Below are positions 55,105 to 64,000 of a stretch of DNA of 64,000 nt, one piece after another. Position numbers and translations under genes: made by a program. The first letter of the stretch is position 1, and every line of letters starts with the position of its first letter. The DNA is from Rhizobium sp. ZPR4. Lineage in GTDB: Bacteria > Pseudomonadota > Alphaproteobacteria > Rhizobiales > Rhizobiaceae. Under the pieces are notes generated by a model. It ran no database searches. It worked only from the letters and a program-made list of their open reading frames with translations, and was not told the DNA's origin. The stretch is taken from assembly GCF_040215725.1 (NCBI RefSeq), contig NZ_CP157967.1, forward strand, positions 2,542,001 to 2,606,000, written 5' to 3'.

Positions 55105-55281
55105 GCTTTCGTTTCCTCACTCTAAAAGAGGAGCTCATGGCTCCCGTGCCTGAGGGTCATCTCGGTTTCCCTGTCCGGCACTTTAATTCAAATCCGATTC
55201 CGCTGTTCGACAGTCGCGATCGCTATGACGGCGATCGCAATGCGAGGCGAAACCCTCGACTGGTTTGAGAACCGGGGCGGA

Positions 55282-60006
<4,725 letters not shown>

Positions 60007-60574
60007 GGTCTTCCCTCCGATAAGGCCCGCGTCGCGGGCGCTCCTTCGTCCCGCGCGGTCCGTTTCCGGGGCCGACGCGCGACAGCGCTGTTGCATTGTG
60101 AAGATCCGGCCGCGAACCGTGGCCCCATTGAGTGGAACCCGTCGTCAGCGTTTCGCGCCCTGCTATTCCACCGCCGCATTGCCCGCCGCCTCGAAAGACT
60201 GGAAAGGGCATGCTCCCGGTAACTATAGCTCGAAATCCCGACATCGTCAGGACCCTCTAGCGCATCTTCGGCCTTGGCGGCCAAAATAGGACAGCAACAC
60301 TGTCCTAATTCATCAGCTCTATGCCAGAAAGCTTAAGCCTTCGCAAGAGCAAAACGGCAAAATTTCGTCAACGAAAGACGGAAGATTGCCTTTGTTGCAT
60401 AAATCGAGCAATAAAGTTTCGCTGCGGCGCATCATTTTATTTGTTGATTGCGCCAATCAATTTCTGTGATGCATTCTTCAAACTCACGCTCTTGATAGGT
60501 TTTTGCATTGGCGTAATGTCCGGCCAACCCTATCTAGTCTAGCCGCAATTCAATCCTTCATCTGGTGCATTTCC
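60007..60574. other. 568-base divergent gap between gltB and the aldolase gene
   Basis: No convincing gene. The half nearest the aldolase (60300-60540) is clearly AT-richer than its surroundings. It contains an 8-base palindromic pair at 60287-60307 and a possible promoter (TTGATA at 60492, TAATGT at 60514, 16-base spacer) facing the aldolase gene. The half nearest gltB is its leader. Nothing resembling a riboswitch was recognised. Confidence 0.6.
60287..60307. promoter_or_regulatory. Palindrome TAGGACAG-N5-CTGTCCTA
   Basis: Perfect 8-base arms with a 5-base spacer, 281 bases upstream of gltB and 268 upstream of the aldolase gene. Symmetry and size fit a dimeric regulator site. I cannot name the regulator. 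Confidence 0.5.
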
Positions 60575-61621
60575 ATGTTCTTTGCTTCCGATAACTGGGC
60601 CGGCGCCCATTCCAAAGTCGCCGAACGTCTGCTCGCTGAGTCCAGTGGCTTTGCCTCCGCTTACGGCACAAGCGAGCTCGACCAGCGTGTCGAAGCCAAG
60701 TTCGCTGACATTTTCGAGCGCGAGGTCGCCGTCTTCTTCGTTGCAACGGGTACGGCCGCCAATTCGCTGTCGCTTGCCAGCGTCCAGAAGCCTGGTGGCA
60801 TCAGCTTCTGCCATACCGAGGCGCATGTCGCCGAAGACGAGTGCGGTGCGCCCGATTTCTTCAGCGGCGCGCGTCTTGCGACCGTCGACGGTGCTCTCGG
60901 CAAGATCGATCCCAAGGCGCTCGCCACCAAGATCGCCCGCTTCCCGCAGGATGCCGTGCATCATGGCCGCGCTGCCGCGGTGACGATCACGCAGGCAACG
61001 GAAATCGGCACGGTCTATTCGCTGGATGAGATCGACGCCATCGCCTCTATCACCAAGGCGAACGATCTGCCGCTGCATATGGATGGCGCGCGTTTCGCCA
61101 ACGCGCTGGTCGCACTTGGCGCAAGCCCGGCCGAGATGACGTGGAAGCGCGGCGTCGACATCCTCTCTTTCGGCGGCACGAAGAACGGCTGCTGGTGCGC
61201 CGAGGCGATCGTCTTCTTCGATCCGGAGAAGGCCAAGGAGATGCACTTCATCCGCAAGCGCGCCGCCCAGCTTTTCTCCAAATCGCGCTTCATCGCCGCC
61301 CAGTTCGACGGCTATTTCCAGGACGGCCTCTGGCTCGACCTTGCCCGCCATTCCAACAGCATGGCCGGTCGGCTGCGCGCCGGCCTTGAAAAGACCCGCG
61401 GCGCTCGTCTCGCCTGGCCGACGGTTTCGAACGAGATCTTCGCGATCATACCAAAGTCCTCCGCCAAGACAGCGGAGGACAAGGGCGCGAAGTTCTACGA
61501 ATGGCCGATCCCGGAATCGCAGCCGGATCTCGTCGGCAACGATGAGGCGCTGATCCGCCTTGTCACCAGCTTCGCCACGACCGAGGCCGATGTGGCAAAT
61601 TTCCTCGCCTGCCTGGCTTAA
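60575..61621 (+). CDS. ltaE: Low-specificity L-threonine aldolase
   Basis: 348 aa from the ATG at 60575. MFFASDNWAG at the start, FFVATGTAANSLSLAS, ICHTEAH-like SFCHTEAHVAEDE, the substrate-binding LPLHMDGARFANAL and PLP Lys203 in SFGGTKNGCWC are all family features. It cleaves threonine or related beta-hydroxy amino acids to glycine and an aldehyde. Together with the threonine dehydratase elsewhere in the window it gives two threonine-degrading routes. A hairpin follows, but oriented for the other strand. Confidence 0.93.
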   Translation: MFFASDNWAGAHSKVAERLLAESSGFASAYGTSELDQRVEAKFADIFEREVAVFFVATGTAANSLSLASVQKPGGISFCHTEAHVAEDECGAPDFFSGARLATVDGALGKIDPKALATKIARFPQDAVHHGRAAAVTITQATEIGTVYSLDEIDAIASITKANDLPLHMDGARFANALVALGASPAEMTWKRGVDILSFGGTKNGCWCAEAIVFFDPEKAKEMHFIRKRAAQLFSKSRFIAAQFDGYFQDGLWLDLARHSNSMAGRLRAGLEKTRGARLAWPTVSNEIFAIIPKSSAKTAEDKGAKFYEWPIPESQPDLVGNDEALIRLVTSFATTEADVANFLACLA

Positions 61622-61629
61622 CCCAAATG

Positions 61630-61670
61630 AAAAAGCGAGCGCCGGAGCCGGTTGCAGCCGGACGGCGCTC
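61630..61670 (-). terminator. Minus-strand terminator facing the small ORF
   Basis: On the minus strand GAGCGCCG (61670-61663) pairs with CGGCGCTC (61644-61637), with CCGGC/GCCGG inside, followed by GCTTTTT (61636-61630). The T-run is on the minus side only, so it fits transcription from 61694-61825, not the aldolase gene. Confidence 0.7.
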
Positions 61671-61693
61671 TCAATAGCGGCAAGGGGTCAGTT

Positions 61694-61825
61694 TTAATTC
61701 CGATGGGCGATTATTGCGAAGTTTGATAGATCGTCGCGATCGGACGCTGGTGCATGATGTACGATCATCGTCATTGCCACGACGCAGGCGACAAGTCCGG
61801 AAATGAAGATGGCACCATATGTCAT
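61694..61825 (-). CDS. Possible small single-span membrane protein
   Basis: 43 aa from the ATG at 61825: MTYGAIFISGLVACVVAMTM, then IVHHAPASDRDDLSNFAIIA, then HRN. One clear membrane helix followed by a polar tail. A G-rich stretch lies 12 bases upstream. An in-frame ATG at 61879 would add 18 residues. A terminator facing it starts 24 bases after the stop. No family recognised. Confidence is moderate because the ORF is so short. Confidence 0.4.
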   Translation of the reverse strand: MTYGAIFISGLVACVVAMTMIVHHAPASDRDDLSNFAIIAHRN

Positions 61826-62002
61826 CGGAACGACTATCCCCCCGCAATTCACCCATCGCCACCGGAGATAGCAGAACAAGCTGACTTCCGCCTGAAATCG
61901 AGTGCAGCGGAAAAAGAGAAATGGCAGCCGGCAAAATAAATTCCGATCTCATCCACATGATCGGAAAAGAATTTTAACGATGCCTGATAGACGACTTCGT
62001 CG

Positions 62003-62860
62003 TTAACTTGATCGCGGCCCCCTGACCTTCGCGAGTATATCGTCCGAGAGCGCCTTGACCAAAAGCTGGTCCGCACCTTTGCGCGGCACAAGGACGAATT
62101 CCACATCTTCGAGGATAGGCAGCCAACCCGACGCGATCTCCATCAGTCCGGCTGGCGCTGTACTCTTCGGTTGCACAAGGACGCCCATGCCGGCACGCGC
62201 CGCCGCCGTCAAACCGCTGAGGCTGCCGCAGGTGCAGACAATCCGCCACGGCATCTGCTGCCGGCGGAGCGCCTCCAGCGCCACCGCGCGGGTAACGCTC
62301 GGCGTGGGAAAGGCGATCAGCGGCAGCGGCCCTGCCAGCTTGCGAATGCGCTCCGGATCGCGCGCCAGCCAGACCAGCGGCTCGCGGTAGACGAGCTTGC
62401 CCCTGACATCCCCGAGCCGGCGCTTGGCAAGCACGAGATCCAGATCACCATTGTCCTGCATTTCATAAAGCACGCCGCTGAGCGCGACCGTCAGCTCGAG
62501 ATCGACGGACGGATGCGAGCGAACGAATTCCTCAAGAACGTCCGGAAGCTGGCTGGTGACGAAATCCTCGGAAACGCCGAGACGAAGGCTGCCGCGCAGG
62601 CTATTGCCGGCAAAGAGCTGCCGCACCTCCCCCTCGATCGACAGCATCTGGCGCGCATGACCGAGCAATGCCTCGCCGTCGCCGGTCAGGACGACGCGAT
62701 GCGTATCGCGCGCCAAAAGCTTGCGCCCGAGTTCGGCTTCCAGCCGCTGTATATGCTGGCTGACGGTCGATTGCCCAAGCCCGAGACGCTCCGCCGCCAG
62801 CGTGAAGCTACCCATCTGCTCGACGGCGACGAAGCTGCGCAACTGCGTGAGATCCAGCAC
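62003..62860 (-). CDS. LysR-family regulator divergent from a symporter
   Basis: 285 aa. The winged helix is LTQLRSFVAVEQMGSFTLAA, then ERLGLGQSTVSQHIQRLEAE. The effector domain is about 85-275. It is 108 bases from, and divergent to, the bile-acid/sodium-type symporter gene, whose expression it likely controls. A dyad at 62872-62912 just upstream of its own ATG is a candidate site. Effector unknown. Confidence 0.9.
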   Translation of the reverse strand: MLDLTQLRSFVAVEQMGSFTLAAERLGLGQSTVSQHIQRLEAELGRKLLARDTHRVVLTGDGEALLGHARQMLSIEGEVRQLFAGNSLRGSLRLGVSEDFVTSQLPDVLEEFVRSHPSVDLELTVALSGVLYEMQDNGDLDLVLAKRRLGDVRGKLVYREPLVWLARDPERIRKLAGPLPLIAFPTPSVTRAVALEALRRQQMPWRIVCTCGSLSGLTAAARAGMGVLVQPKSTAPAGLMEIASGWLPILEDVEFVLVPRKGADQLLVKALSDDILAKVRGPRSS

Positions 62861-62871
62861 GGCTTATCCTA

Positions 62872-62912
62872 TATTGTGATAACTGTTATTCCTTGCATCG
62901 TGGATCACAATA
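62872..62912. promoter_or_regulatory. Candidate LysR operator region
   Basis: TATTGTGAT (62872-62880) and ATCACAATA (62904-62912) are perfect 9-base arms with a 23-base spacer. Within the spacer edge lies ATAACTGTTAT (62879-62889), itself a perfect palindrome of LysR-box type. It is 12 bases upstream of the LysR ATG and 57 upstream of the symporter ATG. Confidence 0.55.
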
Positions 62913-62968
62913 GGTCTATCTGCAAGGAGTAATCATCAAGACTTGCAAATGCGATTGGGGTAGGCACG

Positions 62969-63994
62969 ATGCGCCGCTTTCTTCCAGACACCTTCACCAT
63001 GCTGCTGGTGCTCACCGTTCTGACGGCATCCTTCTTTCCGGTGCAGGGGGCAAGCGCTCACTATTTCGGCATTGCCACCAACTTCGCCATTGGCCTTTTG
63101 TTCTTCCTGCATGGCGCGCGCCTCTCGCGCGATGTCGTCATCGCCGGCATGCTGCACTGGCGGCTGCATCTCGTCATCCTGTTGACGACCTTCGGCATCT
63201 TTCCCCTCCTGGTGCTGGCCATGGGCCATATCGTCCCGAACAGCATCCTGCCCGTATCGCTCTATACCGGCATGCTGTTTTTGAGCGTGCTGCCCTCGAC
63301 CGTGCAGTCCTCGATCGCCTTCACCTCAATCGCCGGCGGCAATGTGCCGGCCGCGATCTGCTCCGCGTCGGCCTCTAATATCTTCGGCATGTTCCTGACG
63401 CCGCTGCTCGTCGGCATCCTTTTTTCGGTCGGCGGCCAGGGCGGTGGTTTTTCCTGGGATGTTCTGTGGCAGATCATGCTGCAGTTGCTCGCCCCCTTCA
63501 TCGCCGGCCAGCTGCTGCAGCCGTGGATCGGCGACTGGATTCGCTCGAAGAAGAAGATCCTGATGCCGGTCGATCGCGGCTCGATCCTCATGGTCGTCTA
63601 TTCCGCCTTCAGCGAAGCCGTGGTCGAAGGGCTGTGGCACACATTTTCGGTACTCGACATCGCCACCGTGATCGTCGCCAACATGGTGCTTCTGGCGATG
63701 GTAATCTGCATCACCATGTTCGGCAGCCGTGCTCTCGGTTTCGAAAAAGCCGATGAGATCACCATCACCTTCTGCGGCTCGAAGAAATCGCTGGCAAGCG
63801 GCGTGCCGATGGCCAATGTCATCTTCGCCGGCCAGGGTATCGGCGCCATCGTGCTGCCGCTCATGCTGTTCCATCAGATCCAGCTGATGACATGCGCCGT
63901 GCTTGCCCAGAAATATGCCGATGCCGCCAAGCGGCGCGAGGCTGCGAAGGCACAGGCGGGGACGAAAACGGGCGAAGCGACAAACGCAGCCTAA
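62969..63994 (+). CDS. Bile acid:sodium symporter family transporter
   Basis: 341 aa, complete (stop at 63992-63994). About nine or ten hydrophobic helices; FAIGLLFFLHGARLSRDVVI, LPSTVQSSIAFTSIAGGNVP and FCGSKKSLASGVPMANVIFA are the SBF/ASBT-like (YfeH branch) motifs, including the sodium-site SSIAF segment. It likely imports an organic acid with sodium. Substrate is not known; bile acids are unlikely in a soil bacterium. Controlled presumably by the divergent LysR gene. Confidence 0.88.
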   Translation: MRRFLPDTFTMLLVLTVLTASFFPVQGASAHYFGIATNFAIGLLFFLHGARLSRDVVIAGMLHWRLHLVILLTTFGIFPLLVLAMGHIVPNSILPVSLYTGMLFLSVLPSTVQSSIAFTSIAGGNVPAAICSASASNIFGMFLTPLLVGILFSVGGQGGGFSWDVLWQIMLQLLAPFIAGQLLQPWIGDWIRSKKKILMPVDRGSILMVVYSAFSEAVVEGLWHTFSVLDIATVIVANMVLLAMVICITMFGSRALGFEKADEITITFCGSKKSLASGVPMANVIFAGQGIGAIVLPLMLFHQIQLMTCAVLAQKYADAAKRREAAKAQAGTKTGEATNAA

Positions 63995-64000
63995 GCTCCG

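Overview
The window looks like a chromosomal segment of a Rhizobium-type alphaproteobacterium (Hyphomicrobiales, Rhizobiaceae). The evidence is GC-rich coding sequence with strong third-position bias, an Omp10-type lipoprotein, homospermidine synthase, a GapR/DUF2312 protein, a YkgO-type ribosomal protein L36, the SPFH/NfeD and GltB/GltD pairs, and short palindromic intergenic repeats of the kind scattered through rhizobial genomes. Almost everything is housekeeping or conserved-hypothetical. I see no transposase, prophage, CRISPR array, rRNA or tRNA.

Layout. 0-6.4 kb: the 3' part of an ECF42-type sigma factor, a MotA/MotB-like proton-channel pair, SuhB, a Sel1-repeat exported protein and a ThiE-like protein. 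6.5-9.4 kb: an ArsR regulator, two small DUF465 proteins, purE-purK and rpmJ. 9.5-16.5 kb: a TPR protein, an alpha/beta hydrolase, a LysR regulator divergent from a tautomerase-cupin-DUF4865 operon, a threonine dehydratase, a LysE exporter and a beta-hydroxyacid dehydrogenase. 16.6-25.1 kb: DUF1036-pyruvate kinase, an N-formylglutamate amidohydrolase, DUF1244, GapR, nitronate monooxygenase, a second beta-hydroxyacid dehydrogenase, ilvE and a flavin amine oxidase. 25.3-26.7 kb: a small copper-type cluster (DUF2946, an SCO-like fragment, CopC). 26.7-31.2 kb: surface glycan genes (polysaccharide deacetylase, GT25, GT29-like) and a DUF882 peptidase-like protein. 31.4-44.4 kb: an orphan sigma-54 response regulator, PepF, pabB-pabC-yciI, homospermidine synthase, Omp10, a LysM-tailed 5'-nucleotidase, ferrochelatase and an HtrA-like pseudoprotease. 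44.7-52.6 kb: SPFH/NfeD, KpsF, a beta-barrel protein, GalU, MltB and a DUF459 SGNH protein, which together suggest envelope maintenance. 52.8-64 kb: a stand-alone glycyl-tRNA-synthetase-like core, GltD/GltB, threonine aldolase, a possible small membrane protein, and a LysR regulator divergent from a bile-acid/sodium-type symporter.

The best candidates for something undescribed are these. The 249-aa GlyRS-like catalytic core (52821-53570) keeps class II motifs 1, 2 and 3 but has no anticodon-binding domain. The HtrA-like protein (43500-44408) has lost its catalytic His and Ser. A truncated SCO-like membrane protein sits beside CopC. A tiny minus-strand membrane ORF has its own terminator-like hairpin (61630-61825). 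Several unassigned inverted repeats lie in promoter regions (12254-12279, 23749-23772, 47233-47299, 60287-60307, 62872-62912), and a 23-bp tandem repeat lies in front of the homospermidine synthase gene.
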